This document shows positions 1 to 13,099 of a stretch of 64,000 nt of DNA, piece by piece. Positions within the stretch are counted from its first letter, which is position 1. Every line of letters begins with the position of its first letter. Location: NCBI GenBank assembly GCA_036435485.1, contig CM071597.1, positions 50,885,881 through 50,949,880 of the forward strand, written 5' to 3'. Made by a program: the position numbers and the translations under genes. The notes beneath the pieces were generated by a model. That model had not been told where the DNA came from and did not search any database. It worked only from the letters and a program-made list of their open reading frames with translations. The DNA is from Saposhnikovia divaricata (taxonomy: Eukaryota > Streptophyta > Magnoliopsida > Apiales > Apiaceae).

Positions 1-1404
1 AACAAGATCATTATCTAACTCCCCAGAGGGAACATCTCTGGATCCTGCGGGTAACGGATCCGACATAGGTGCGGATCGGCAACTTGTGAACTATGATTCA
101 GATTTTACCTGATGAGTTTAACAAGGTGATGTCTTCACAGACATTAGAAGGGAATCTTGATCTCAATGCTAAATTTATAGATCATTGTTTACCTTCTCAG
201 AATTCAAATCTGAAAAGCCTAAAAAGGGAAATTAGCAACTTGTAGATTATGACTCAGATTCGTCTGACGAGTCCAACAAGGATTTGGGATTTGCGAACTC
301 CCATTGCACCACCAGTGACCTCTCTAGAAGGGGCTATGGTGATTTATCTTTGCAGGTACACTAAAGGATGTTGGAGCAATGAGTGAAACACTAGTGAGCA
401 AGAGTGTAAACACAGAGAGAAGTGAGACACTCAACGTAAATGAGTGGAGAGAAGAGTGAAACACTTGTGAGGTACACTAAACACTATCACACACTCACAG
501 TGAGGAAGAAAATGAAACTTCCTTTCTAACAAAGCTTTATCAATTGATTTCAATGTACTCTAACGATTGGTATAAATTGGTAACAATTTGGTATCAACTA
601 CTTTGTCAATTAGTTGAATGGAGGATTCCTCAACTAAGGGGGAGAGATATATTGAAAAAGATATATTCAAGCTTAAAGCTTACCTTAGTAGGATGATATA
701 TTCAAGCTTAAAGCTTACCTTAGTAGGATATACTCAACTAAGGGGAGAAGTATGGGGTACAAGTAAAAGAAGAGTGAGTTAGAAAGGGGGAGCAGTAAAG
801 ACTGTGCTTAGGATGAGAAGCAAGTCTGAGTTAGAAAGGGGGAGCAGTAAAGACTGTGCTTAGGATGAGAAGCAAGTCTAGTTTCTAAGGGGGAGCCTTA
901 GATGGAGAAGCAAGGGGAGATATAAGGAGAATTACATCACAATACTATTCTATTAGTCTTTCAATGTACTATGTATAAAGGCTAAGTGGAAGAGTAGTAA
1001 ATTCACCAGAAGTTATAGAAATGGTATTGATTCACCATTGTCTACATAGTAGGAACAGCTGTTTTTCTTTAGTGAGAAAAGCTGTGTCAGAAATGGGAAG
1101 TGATTGTAAATCAAGAACTGCTGATAATCACTAATGTAAGATGTGAAGGACTATCAGGCAGAGAAATGAAGAATCAGAAATGAAGATGAGTTATCTATTG
1201 AAGATCAGTTCAGTGCTAGAGGAACAATCATCTATCATTTCATCAACTGAAGATTCTGGAATTGTTAAATCTAAACCAGAGAATTTTTTTTTGTATTATT
1301 TACTTAATTCCTAAAAGTTTTATCTTTTTCTTGTTTAAGTGAGGTAGTTGAGTTATCCTCTAGGTATTTGCTTGTTATTTTATAACAAACAAATAGGGGG
1401 AGAT
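1..1404 (+). mobile_element. 3' internal end of a plus-strand Ty1/copia (Sirevirus-like) element
   Basis: This non-coding stretch lies just upstream of a plus-strand LTR that begins at 1405. The same sequence occurs reverse-complemented at about 4940-6447, next to the minus-strand relative, so the two are inverted copies of one family's 3' region. It contains repeated purine tracts of the type AAGGGGGAGA and ends in AAATAGGGGGAGAT, the polypurine tract that primes plus-strand DNA synthesis. No long ORF survives. The rest of the element lies left of the window. Confidence 0.8.
636..1404 (+). repeat. Array of polypurine-tract-like motifs before the copia 3' LTR
   Basis: Purine tracts of the form (A)AGGGG(G)AG occur near 636-647, 740-750, 784-792, 835-843, 888-894 and 912-920. 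The canonical tract sits at about 1391-1404, directly against the LTR. Two of the motifs lie in a duplicated block of about 50 bp (781-830 and 831-880). Multiple PPT copies upstream of the 3' LTR are a described hallmark of Sireviruses. I infer the lineage from this together with the LTR ends; it is not proven by an intact pol. Confidence 0.7.
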
Positions 1405-2569
1405 TGAAAGGCATATGATGTAGCCTATTTGTATTTCGAGGATACAACTCAACTTAAACAAGATTGTAATAGTAAATATTATATAGACTGTCACAAGGAA
1501 TCTCAGATTGTATTATCTGTCAGAAGAAAAAGATCAAGGTCAATCTACAGACTTGAAGAATTACTACATTGAAAGAAGTTCATACATCTGATCAAGCCTC
1601 AGTGAAGTATTCGTTAAAGAAGTGGATTCATTTGAAGTGACAGAGATTTCGACAGTGACAGAGACAGTACAGGAGAATTAATAGAGAGAGATGAAAAAAA
1701 AAAAAAGAAAAGGAACCAGATTTTAAAGTCAATATATGAAGACACTCATTGCGGTTAGTCACTCATGAACCAGACAGTACATCGAGTGTCAACATTAAAC
1801 AGTGGTTGTTTATCATTAACTTCAGTGGTTCAAGCTGTCAAGACTGGTATGGTGAGAGAAGAAATAAACCACAGCTTAGAGTCAAAAATAAAGAAAAGCC
1901 GTTGGAGTTAGTCGCTCATGAACCAGACCGTGCATCGAGCGTCAACAAAAATTCGGTGGTAATTCTTTATTACTTTCAGTGGTTCAAGCTATCATGACTG
2001 GTATGGGAAGAAATCATTGTGCAAGCAACAGAGGTACTAAATTAATTAGCCACAATGGTTTTGCAATCAAGATTGGCTAAGGAATAATCTTTGTGGAGGA
2101 TTAGATTTATCAAAACATGGAAGACCACAAGGGTTATGCTATCAAGGAGGTATATTAATTTTATCTTAATTAATTAGGTCATTTAAATTATTTATTTGAT
2201 AAATTAATTCTATCTGAATTAATTTATTTAGTAAATTATTTAAAAGATTAATTAAGATAGAATTAATATAATTATCAAACAAGGAGGTATATTAATTTTC
2301 TCTTAATTAATTAAGTCATTTGATTTATTTATGTGATAAATTAATTCTATTCGAATTAATTTATTCTATAGATTAATTAAAAAATTAATTAAGTTGGAAT
2401 TAATATAATTATCAAAAGACTTCATATTAATTCTCTTTTAATTACATTAAATTAGTTGGCTAATTTATTTTATGAATTAATTCAATCAGAATTAATTTAT
2501 TCTTTAAATTAACCAATTAATTAATTAAATTAGAATTAATATAAGTGTTTAAAGACTTAAAACAATTCT

Positions 2570-2965
2570 GCTCAGCGAATATGACTTAATGGAGGTCGGT
2601 ATGACCTAACCTTAGGTCATACAGAAGCTACTCAGACTGATTAAGTCATACTGATCTAAGTCATTCTGATCTACTCAGACTGATTAAGTCATACCGAAGA
2701 TACTCAGACTGATTAGGTCATACCGAGCAGATTAAGTCTTACCGACTTGAAGATATTTCTGAAAAGCAAATTAGGTCATACCGACAAAGTGCTTTATGTC
2801 ATACCCAAAGGCTGCTCAGAAATTAGGTCATACCGACACATTATTAAGTCATACCGCCCAAGAATTAAGTCATACCTAAGGAAATTTATGTCTTGGAGCA
2901 AGTTTAAGTCATGCTGACAGCTGATTTATTATGTCTTGAAGCAGTTTAAGTCATACCAGATCAGT
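2570..2965 (+). repeat. Minisatellite inside the copia LTR, core AAGTCATACCGA
   Basis: About fifteen imperfect copies of a core resembling ATTAAGTCATACCGA recur every 17-35 bp. Some are grouped in higher-order units with ACTCAGACTG. The array occupies the same relative place in the LTR as the unrelated GACAATC array of the minus-strand relative. It lies directly upstream of the TATA box and may therefore act in the U3 enhancer region; that role is inference. Confidence 0.75.
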
Positions 2966-2981
2966 ACAAGACTTAAATGGC

Positions 2982-2989
2982 TATAAATA
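2982..2989 (+). promoter_or_regulatory. LTR TATA box (TATAAATA)
   Basis: TATAAATA lies in GGCTATAAATAC about 455 bp before the LTR 3' end, immediately after the tandem array. This is the position expected for the U3 promoter of a copia LTR. The minus-strand relative has TATATAAAT at the equivalent place (14337-14345). Confidence 0.6.
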
Positions 2990-3436
2990 CAACAGCAGGC
3001 ACAGCAAAAACATACCAGAACTTAATATCAGAAAAATCCCAGCAGCTCAATTTTCTCTCCCAAGCTCAAGAACAAATTAATTTCTGTAAAATCAAGTTCA
3101 TCTCTCTTGTAATATTTTATCCGGTGGAACTTGTTTATTTATTGTTCTTGTACTACTAGCGAATTAAGTTTCCTAGTTCTAATCTTGATTTTTATTAATT
3201 AAATTGGAAAAGTTCATGTCGAATTTTCTAAATTAGTTTTTATCAACTTGATTAATTTCTGTACTGAAATTGTAACACACATCAAGTTAATATATTGTTA
3301 TATTCAACTTGAAAATTGTTTCAATTTATTCCGCTCAAATTTGTCAAAATATAAATTAAATTTATCCGGACAAATTTCGATAAATTGGTATAGATTGTAT
3401 TCAACCCCCCCTTCTACAATCTTATCGGACCTAACA

Positions 3437-3865
3437 ACACTTGAAAGACAATCGACAAGACAATCAGAACTTCCAAGACATCAATTTTGTACTGCCAAGA
3501 CAATAGGCAATACAATCGGCAAGACAATCGGCTTCCACCAAGACAATCGGCAAGACAATCAATTTCTGAGATATTTGTCTTGCTTTATCAATAATTATCA
3601 ATCTGTCGGAAGCTTTTTCTTTTTGATCATTATCAAGACAATCTGATTTGAACTGTCAAGACAATAGTCAAGACAATCAAATAAGATTTTTATTCTCCTT
3701 TTTTAAAGCTGTTGGGTATAATCATCATCAAGACAATCGGCAAGACAATCCCTGATTGTCTTGCTTTTCTGATTTCCTTCTTCAAGACAATAGGCAAGAC
3801 AATCCCTGATTGTCTTGCTTTTCTAATTTCCTTCTCCAAGACAATCTGATTGTCTTGCTATTTCA
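3437..3865. repeat. CAAGACAATC minisatellite in copia LTR (copy 1)
   Basis: Many imperfect repeats of CAAGACAATCGG are present, at periods of about 10-20 bp, including two larger near-identical units around 3735-3840. The near-identical array at 14386-14820 is in the full LTR of the same element. Confidence 0.75.
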
Positions 3866-4939
3866 TTTTTCAGCTTTAAATTAAATTGATTAATAAATAA
3901 TCATTTCATTTTAGACTTACTTAAATAATTATTCAGATTTAATTAATTTAATAATTAATTTAATTAATTAATTAATTCTTGATGAATTAATTTATTAATT
4001 AAATTGACTACTTGATTTAAATTAATTAAAGGAGAATAATTATATATCCTTGGATTGTCTTAATTCTTTTCTGAATCAATGAAAGTAATAAAGAATTACC
4101 ACCGAATTTTTTGTTGACGCTACATGTACTGTCTGGTTCATGAACGACTAACTCCAATGGATGTTCTTCACTTAGACTCTAAGATGTGATTCTTTTTCTC
4201 TTCTCATTACTCTTGATTATCCTTTGATGATTATATTAATTCCAACTTAATTAACCTTTTAATTAATTTACATAATAAATTAATTCTGATAGAATTAATT
4301 CATCAAATAAATCAACCAAATGATTTAATCAATTAAGAGAGAATTAATACACCTCCTTGACAGCATAACCCTTGTGTTCTTCCATGTCTTGATAAATCTG
4401 ATCTTCCACAAAGATTATTCCTTAGCCAGTCCACTTGATAATAAAATCATTGTGGTTAATGAATTTAACACTTCTGTTGCTTGCACAATGATTTTCTCTT
4501 TTACCAGTCTTGATAGCTTGAACCAATGAAATTAATGACGAATAACCACTGTTTAATGTTGACACTCGATGCACGGTCTGGTTCATGAGTGACTAACCGC
4601 AATGACTGTTCTTCATATATTGACTTTAAAGTTGTGGTTCATGTCTTCCTTTTCTTCACTCTTTTTCAAACCTTTATAATCTGTATTCTGCCACTGTAGG
4701 AACCTCTTGTCACTATAAATAGAAACCACTGTCTTGATTACTCTACTGATGCTTGATCAACTGAATGAACTTCTTCAAGTGTAGTATAACTCAAAACGGT
4801 AGATTGACTTTGTCTTCTTTCTTTTGACAGTTATGCATTTGAGATCCCTGTGACAGTACATATACTATTTACTATTACATTCTTGTTTAAGTTGAGTTGA
4901 ATCCTCGAAATACAAATAGGCTACATCATATGCCTTTCA
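3437..4939 (-). mobile_element. Truncated 3' LTR of minus-strand copia element
   Basis: On the minus strand this begins TGAAAGGCATATGATG at 4939, next to the polypurine tract CAAATAGGGGGAGAT (4940-4954). It matches bases 14386-15896 of the full 5' LTR nearly base for base. It stops at 3437, exactly where the plus-strand LTR ends, so the last 566 bp (about 13820-14385 in the full copy) are missing here. The simplest reading is that the plus-strand element inserted into this LTR and that the missing piece lies left of the window. Confidence 0.85.
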
Positions 4940-5570
4940 ATCTCCCCCTATTTGTTTGTTAGACAATAACAATCAAATACCTAGAGGATAACTCAACTAC
5001 AAACAAGAAGAAGATAAAGCTTTAAAGAGCTATAGTAAATAATACATAAAAAAAAATTATGGTTTAGATATTACAATTCCAGAATCCTTGATCGATGAAC
5101 TGATAGATGATTGCTCCTCTAGCACTGAACAAATCTTCATTAAGTAACTCATCTTCATTTCATGACATATCTGCCTGATAGCCCTTTATATCTTAAATTG
5201 AACATTATCAGCAGATACTAGAATTCCTTCAGTGGTAAAAATATGACTTGACAACCACATACTGAAGAATTCTGCTTTGTCGTTTCATACTTCTCTCCTT
5301 CCTTATGTCTCCCTACCTAAGGTGATATGTCTCTTTCTTATAACGGTGAATACTCCTTATCTCCCCTGACAAGGCGAATAAATCTATCTCCCCCTGACAA
5401 GGTGAATACTCCCCCATTCTAAGGTATATCCCTTTTTCATATCTCTCCCCCTTAGATAGAACATCTCCCTCTCACTAAGGTAAGCTTATGCTCTCCCCCT
5501 TAGTTGAGTATCTCTTACTAAGGCAATCTTTGAGTATATCTTCTTCAGTATATCTCTCCCCCTTAGTTGA
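4940..5570 (-). repeat. PPT-like array of the minus-strand copia element
   Basis: Pyrimidine runs on the plus strand, read as AGGGGGAGA-type tracts on the minus strand, occur at 4941-4952, 5361-5367, 5387-5395, 5409-5415, 5445-5454, about 5491-5502 and 5554-5564. They mirror the array at 636-1404. Several are preceded by CTCAACTAA. Confidence 0.65.
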
Positions 5571-6306
5571 GTAATCCTCCAAGCATTCAATTATAGCAAA
5601 CATCCAAATGTAAATTAGATGATACCATATTTTCAATTATAACTCACCTCTTACTTTTAGTACAACAGATTCTTCATACATCTAACATTGACTGCTGCAA
5701 TAAAGAAAAGAAGCTTTTCTTGTGTTGAAGGATTTTCATGAAGACTTCCAGAATAGAAGTATGTAGACTGATCAACTTTGCCTTTTAGATATTATAGAAT
5801 GGCCTCAGTATTGATCATCCTGACAACCAAATCTTCCGACAATTTCCTTGTATCTCCCAAATCTTGTAAGTGAACTTTGTTTGGGGAACTGGGAATGAGA
5901 TTTGGTGTTTATCTTTCTTCCTCACTGTGAGTGTGTGATTCTGTTTCGTGTACCTCACAAGTGTTTAGCTCATCTCTCCACTCATATCACTTAAAATGAG
6001 TGATCTCATCTCTCAACTCTCAAGTGTTTACACTCATGCTCACTAGTGTATCACTCTTATCTCTCATAGCTCCAACATCCATGTGTACCTGCAAGGAAAA
6101 TTCACCATAGCCCCTTCTAGAGAGGTCACTGGTGGTGCAATGGGGTTTCGCAAATCCCCGATCCTCGTTAGACTCGTCAGACGAATCTGAGTCATAATCT
6201 ACAACTTGATAAAAAATTTCCCTTTTTGTGGGTTTTAGATTTGAATTCTGAGAAGGTAAACAATGAAATCAAAACTTAGAATTAAAATCATGTTTCCATC
6301 TAATGT

Positions 6307-6516
6307 CTATGAAGACATCACCTTGTTAAACTCATCAGGTAAATCTGAATCATAGTTAACAAGTTGACGATCCGCACCTATGTCGGATCCGATACCCGTA
6401 GGATCCAGAGATGTTCCCTCTGGGGAGTTAGATAATGATCTTGTTGAATTTTGCATTGTGATCAATACCTTCTCTCGAGGTCTGTGAAGACTCTTGGTTC
6501 TTTGAGGAACCTTCAA
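6307..6516 (-). other. Short unexplained ORF in the copia 3' region
   Basis: A 69-codon minus-strand frame lies in the post-pol region. Its inverted counterpart at 1-130 does not keep the frame open. The translated product has no recognisable motif. Sireviruses can carry an envelope-like ORF here, but nothing in this short frame supports that. It is most likely a chance frame. Confidence 0.15.
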
Positions 6517-8893
6517 CTTATAATCCTAACCGTAAAATGGTCGGAGTATGAGTTGTTTCCGTCAATTCATCCTTAGTGTGTGCAATTTCACTTTGTGCAT
6601 AGGAAGTATTTTAGTATTGTGTATGAGGTAGTGACTTATCAACAGAATATCCCACACATTCTTATTTGCTGCATCAAGTGCATTTACTGCCTGGTGACCT
6701 CTAGTCTGATAGGTTACTTCCTTTTAGGGGGTAAGTCAGAATGTGTTTAGATTTGGATTTATAGTCCGGGATAGAAGTTGTTGGGTTTACAACCTCATGA
6801 CTTACAATGTGAGAAAACTTCCACTAGGAGCTGAACCTGCATCACATAGCAATAGAGCAATATAGAGATAGAATGCATTTACATCATACCATAACATTGT
6901 ATGAAAACATATGCATTATATCTTGTAAGAGAATTGATGTACATTTATGATTTCAAAAAGTTTTATAATTATAAACAATCACAAATGTTGAATGATTTGA
7001 GTTTTCTTTTAAAAAACTGTTAATGTGCAAGAGTCTGTATTTATGCATAAAACAATGTATTATCATGTCTTTTAATGAAAACTAGGTCGTTTTAATTTTA
7101 AAAGACACAAACTCTTGACTTCGCAGTAATTTAGAAAGAAAGATTTTCTTTAAGTGCTTATTATGTATAGAGAACTTTAACACAAAAGTTAGTGAAAAGA
7201 CTCATACAAGCACTGAATGTAGTTTAGGTAACAAAGATTACCAAGTACATAAGTACAGATAACCAATGTCTCTCCCTTGGCGCTGCATTACTTAGCACAA
7301 CATAAACTAAGTAATCGTCTGATGGATGTAAAAATATTCTTAGAACTATCATGTATATAAAGTGGTGTATAACCAGAATTAGAGAATTCAATTTTGAAAA
7401 TTTTCACCACTTCAAAATATGATAGGAGACCGAATGTAATTTTAAGTCTCACTTACTTAGAAATTTGAACACCTTAATTTATGCTAACACTAATGATTTA
7501 TAGATAAGACACATTTACTCAGAATAAATCCTAAGTAATATCATCAGAGATAATATATACATCACAATTAGTTTGCAATAAAGTATCAGAACAACTAGCA
7601 ATTGTCAGTAAACAAATATTTTACTATTTGATACCAACTGCTAGTATTTATCAAATAATTTAAAATGCAAGTAATTGTGTTTATGATTACTTTACCAAAA
7701 TTAAATTATGAGCAAATAAACCATTGAATTGCTTCACGTCATAATTTAACTAGGATATAAATAATCACTGCTAAATACTAAATATTCAATGATACCAATT
7801 GTTTGATAAATTCAATCTATTGTAAGATAAATTCAATTTAGTGAAGATTGAATTGTTACATTGAGTACCAATTGACAGAATGAATATTAGTATCTAACTA
7901 CTTAAGAACATCATTCACTGATATTCATAAGTACGAAGAACTAGTTGACAAGAAATACACAAGCTCTTAAGATATAACATTTCAAACTTATGACTTCAAG
8001 GCAACTCCTCGATAATAACAATTGTTAACTCCTAACAACTGTTTACTGGTAGACAACCTTGGTTCTATAAATAATACTCAATTACCAAAGCTGTCTTGTC
8101 TGCAATCTTAGAAATGATATTCTAAGTCCTATACACCTTGATCCATAGTATATAACATTTATTATCAAAGTGATTAGAAGCTTGCAAATAAGCATAAAAA
8201 TTATTCCAAGTAACTGAACACTGGTCACTTTAGATATTTCAATATCCATAGTTCTACTTAGAGAATTTTCATACTATGCATAGTAATATGAGTGAATTGT
8301 AAAAGATATAACAATGATTACTTAGAGGAGTTCTAAGTAATTTCACACATACCAATATATCTCACAATTAGTTAGTAAATAGGATTCTAACTAAATATCA
8401 TTAACTGATATAAGTCAAAACTTCAATACAACCAATTGTTAGAACCTTGATATTAATTATAATGAATTTCTGAAAATGGAGCATTGATAAAATTCACTAG
8501 AATTAACATCTCACAACTAATTGAAGACCAAGACAGATAGGTCCAAATTAGTTATGTTGTTTATTTATTTTAATAAATATGAGGTATAGAGCAAATACTA
8601 AATTGTATTGCTTTAGGTTCTATAACTCATATTAATCAAAATAAATAATTAAATAAATAAATACTAAATCTCTATGAGTTAGATTTTAGCATTTAAGTAT
8701 TTAAATTATCCTCAAATAATCACCACTGAAATATATTACAATTATATACATGGCAATCATTCAACAGATAATTCTCAGCGTGAGGTCTGGATGTAAATAA
8801 GTTCACAAGTCCTTTCGATACAGACAATTGAATACTTGCGAGCTTACTTAAGAATTACTTAACAGATGGGATTTACAAATCATATAGCATTAA

Positions 8894-9190
8894 TAAAATC
8901 CCAAGTTTACAAACCAATCTTGAAAAATTAATTTCATCAAGTGATTTAGCAAACATGTCTGCAAGTTAATCTTAAATAAAGACATGCTCTCGAAATAATT
9001 GATACCTTATGCAAGTTGCTTAGTCCTTGAGTGTTCCACAGAGTTGTTGGAGATGAATTTGATTCCTTGTGTTCTCCTGCTTTCATACAACTCATTTGAT
9101 CTATCTCCATGCAGCAAAACATGTCAGAACTGATGTCTCTAGGGTACCAAATCTGCAGATTTGGGTCCAACTTAAGACATCTGAAAATCA
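8894..9190 (-). pseudogene. Copia RNase H remnant
   Basis: On the minus strand, bases 8965-8894 encode LADMFAKSLDE followed by FSRLVCKLGIL. This closely matches the conserved copia RNase H end (LADIFTKPLDE...LGIL). Just upstream, around 9045-9004, is a HSRTK motif, as in the family's H-S-R-T-K-H-I-D block, followed by a stop. A segment LQIWYPRD at about 9150 resembles the copia RNase H LWYP motif, and a second copy of that segment occurs near 9375-9430. The pieces lie in different frames, so this is a dead relic. Confidence 0.65.
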
Positions 9191-10037
9191 AGTGTAATAA
9201 CTACAAGAATAGATTCTCTAGGTTCCACTTGGGGCCTTGCACATTTGCATATTGAGAACATAATATGTGTGTAAGTGATCTATTAGCAATTGCATAAGAT
9301 AATGAGCTGATGATTCCTCTATAGCCTGATTAGGTCCTAATTAGTAGATCTTGAACTTATTGGGTCAAATATCTCTAGGGTACCATTTCCTCAGATCCGG
9401 GTCCATCTTAAGATTTTTTATTACCAACTTGTTAGGTCCAAACTAATAGGTCAAAAGCCAGCTAATGATGTGTTGGTAAAAAAGTCTTTACAGGTCTAGA
9501 ATCTTCTAAATAGAAACAAAAGATCCTTGACTTACTTTTATTGTCATCATTCTTTTGACTTACTTGTGCTCCAAATAGAATTATTCTTTTGGCTTGCCTG
9601 AGCTCCTAAAAGGATTCTTCTATTGGCTTGCATGAAGAAAAATTCAAAAGAATTGCAACTTTACCAATATCAAAACAGCAAATATCTTGATACCAATTTT
9701 TAGTTAATAAACCAACATAAAATATAATCAATATATCATTGCACATATATATCATTTATGTTTGTGCCTAAAGATGTAGAGAGTTCTATAAATGTGACAC
9801 CAATTGTTAAAAGATACCAACTGTTAAAGATTGATACCAAATATTAAATTATAGGTAGGGTGTCATACCATGTCTTCCATGCTTGCTTGAGTGATGATAC
9901 CAGTTCATACTAACCTGTAGAGATTTTCAATTATCTCACCAACTAGGAGTGCACTTGTTCACATTCCTCTAGCATCCAGATTCAGTAGGTCCAGATGTCC
10001 ATTATGATCATGAATGTACAACAGGTGCCTGATATCC

Positions 10038-10253
10038 TCAAGTCTTGTCACTGGTGCTTCTTGTTAGATATACTGTCTTATCAGCTTGTAACCTTGCACC
10101 CAGTTTGGCCTTGTCCCTCATAACAATGCCTTGACATCCAGTTAAACTTCTGGTTATCCTTATACCAAATACAGCCTTGTTGTTTGGTCTGGATGCCAGC
10201 TTCCCTTCAATCTGCCTTTTGTAGTGATTGAGATCATCTTGCATTGCAATCAC
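10038..10253 (-). pseudogene. Copia reverse transcriptase N-terminal remnant
   Basis: A 71-codon minus-strand frame begins with AMQDDLNHYKRQ and continues with GIVMRDKAKLGA. It parallels the conserved start of copia reverse transcriptase (AMQEELNQFERN..., then the variable G-I-V-x-R-N-K-A-R-L-V block). The catalytic YVDD region is not found in frame. The alignment is from memory and is clear only over about 50 residues. Confidence 0.6.
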
Positions 10254-10629
10254 TCAATCTGAATCTTTCAGAGCTTTTGTAGCTTTCTTAGTTTCTTCTA
10301 AAAGAAAACTAAAGAAATAATCATTAGTACTTGAAGCTCTGCTAGTCTTTTACTTCCACCATTAGAAACACTATGAACTAGGACAAAGAATTAATTGAGT
10401 CAACATTCTTTGTCTTGGCAGACATGTTCTCATAGTATCCTTTGACTTTCAGTGTGGCGTTGAGTTGACTAGTTGATCCTTCTGTTGCTCCCCCTAAGCT
10501 GCTGCTGGGTTTACATGAGGATTCTCCATGTTTGACATTGCTTGGATCTGAATCACCATCACCATTGACAGCCGGGAGCTAGAGGTTATTGAACATCACT
10601 AAGACTTTCAATCACCTTCTGTTGATTAA

Positions 10630-10800
10630 TAACAATCACCCTATACGCTGTTGACTCCACTGAGTAACCAAGGAAATTATCCCCAAGAGCATTAGCTGAT
10701 TGCTAGGATGCTCACTTTCGATTTAATATTGCAAAACAATTTCCTTCATACTTATGGGGTCTTCCTAAAATTCTTACGGATCAGGGTTTAAGATGTGATC
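10630..10800 (-). pseudogene. Copia integrase C-terminal remnant
   Basis: On the minus strand, bases 10684-10634 encode GDNFLGYSVESTAYRVI. This matches the integrase-end signature of copia elements (DEGIFLGYS..SKAYRVY). Flanking sequence toward 10800 is degenerate. Its position just upstream of the reverse transcriptase remnant fits copia gene order (PR-INT-RT-RH), not gypsy. Confidence 0.6.
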
Positions 10801-11394
10801 AATCACCATCAGTGGTGTCTTGTCTTCAGATTGTCTGAACAACAACTTGTTTGTTGAGAGAAGTCATCAGTCATCACTACTAAAATATATTTTACTTTGA
10901 TGTAGAACTTCTGTGTGATGCTTCTTTGACTTCCCTTTATGACATGCCTCATAATTTTATTTTACTTTAATTCCAGATGAGGTAGTCTCCTTTACTGATT
11001 CGATTTCCAGGAAAGAATCTCTTGATATGACATTCAGGTGAGAGAGCTCCTTATGTCATAGCTGAACTCTTGTCTGATGAAGCTTTAGATTTGACCTTGT
11101 TGACTTCACCTTTGACTGAGATTCCATGTCAGCTACAGATAAATTCTCTTTCCTTAATCCTCGAACAGTAGGCTCTTCATCTTATAAAAGATGCTTTATT
11201 ACTGACAACATTCCTTAGCTATTGAATAGCCTTGACCCTAGGTCATACCCTTGCTGTTGTCTCCAAGGGATAAACCACTTGGCCTGTCTTCACATTCACA
11301 TTTGATAGCAGGGTTCTTTCTTCGATGATATGCTTTGAATAAATCAATAATAATGCATAATCGATTAACCTGTTAAGCCCTACATTCACAAATG

Positions 11395-11722
11395 GATAAA
11401 AAGTTCTTGGTACCCAAATTGTTTAATTGGGTCCAGATGGATTAGAGATTTCTCTTTTATTAGAGTTAACAACAGTTTTCACCTTAACATGCTCATTCTT
11501 ATCTTTGACTGACCATTTCTCCTTTTTAATGTCATTGACAAAATATTCACCGAGCAAGGAGAATAATGGTTCCTTCCTAACATAAGGAAGACTAGCAGTC
11601 TGTACCTTATTGTTATTCTTAAACATGCTTTTTCTATGATCAATGCAAATACTAGGAAATGCATTTATGACATTTGAAATAAGCAGGCATGATAATAAGA
11701 ATACATTGCATACATTCAGCAT
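11395..11722 (-). pseudogene. Degenerate copia gag/integrase spacer with GPN...WVP motif
   Basis: A 99-codon minus-strand frame ends NSNKREISNPSGPN, then a stop. Past the stop, the same strand reads IWVPRT. A GPx...WVPK segment between the zinc knuckle and pre-integrase region is seen in Sirevirus polyproteins. No protease or zinc finger could be recognised. Identification rests on this short motif and on position. Confidence 0.35.
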
Positions 11723-13099
11723 TAAAACGTTGCAGATAAGAATTATGCAAATTAGGCATGTTATGCATTTTAGAAAATTCAGTACTATCTACTTTAACCT
11801 ATGTACACTTGTGTAACAGGTAGCAAGTAGATTTACAGATATTCAATAATTTTCTAAACATGCATGGAATAGAAGAATTAACAATTAATCACTAATTCTA
11901 TCCATTCCTATTGTTATATTATATTATATAATCTCTATTACCTAAGTAAGTTTTACAAATGACTTGATGTTCTACTGACACCCTAGGTAATTATTCCATA
12001 TTTTAAACTTTTTAAACCTTAACAAACAATTCAGAATGAATAAGCAAATCTTGTTCTACTGGGGATCCTGAAACTAGCTTAAGCAGAGGTCATATATGCT
12101 TGACATATATCATTTAAGAATTGAGAGATATTGTCCAAGGAACACTTCTAACTCACTATTGCAATTAATTAAATTCAACAAATATCCATACACATAATAA
12201 GATCTTCTAACCAAAGATATAACAATTAAAAACTAAGATCTTAACATGCTTTGAATTTCTGAGAATTACATATTACACTAGTTCGAAGAATTGATACCTG
12301 AGACATGTGAGGTGAATCATCTTCAGAGATTGCTATGAAGGCAAGATATTAATTATGCTCTTCTAATCATCATCTGATCCATCCCAACTCTTTTCTTCAG
12401 CAAGATAAGTTCTGCACTGATGCTTCTGTTTCATCTCATTTAATGAATCCCTATTCATCCTTGTCTGTCAGAATTCTGTACCATGTTGCATACCTTGATA
12501 GTTACTTATCACATAAAACTTTTCATAACTGCAACTATCATGTTTTGTTCTTTCCACCAACTCAGTCTTGTAGCCACCTCTTGAACTGTATCCTGAAGAG
12601 TTTCTACTTCGGAATAGATAGGCCTAATTCCTGGATTAAACATTTGTACTCTTTCTAAATTAGTAACTCTTCATGTATGTTCTGAGGTTCCATCATTAAT
12701 TCCTGACTGAGATGTCTAACTGTCTAGTTCATTCTCAAACCTCCTTGATTCCACTTTTCTAAAATCTCTGTTGATTCCTTGAAAGATATTTCTTGGTACA
12801 ATCCACTAAGTGTAGTAGATGTTACATTGGAGCAATCCACTTAGTGTTTGTATATCACAGAATCAATAGACTTAATTCAAATCTTCGAGAAAAATTCTAT
12901 CCATTATAACCTCTTCCATTTCTGCTTCTGAAAAACCAGTGAATTCTATGGATATAACTTTGAGGAGCTTCCACAAATTTTTCTTCAGTAGGTAGAAATT
13001 AATTTCATTGAAAAATGCATTTTCTTCAAAAGATTCAAATCATCTTTGACAATTCGGAGGAATCTTCAACTAACAACCTTCTTAGAACTATTGGCTTAG

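Larger units (their letters stand above)
1405..3436 (+). mobile_element. Copia (Sirevirus-like) 3' LTR, plus strand
   Basis: The LTR starts TGAAAGGC right after the polypurine tract and ends GGACCTAACA, giving canonical TG...CA ends and a length of 2032 bp. Its first 1.1 kb and its last few hundred bases match the minus-strand LTR at 13820-15896, but the central tandem array differs. A strong TATA box lies at 2982-2989. No primer-binding site follows base 3436, so this is the 3' LTR. The next base begins mid-LTR sequence of the oppositely oriented relative, which suggests this element inserted into that LTR. Confidence 0.85.

Noticed and set aside
3248..3646. Frame of 132 codons across the LTR-LTR junction
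   Set aside because: It spans two different LTR fragments and the minisatellite; it exists only because of the junction.
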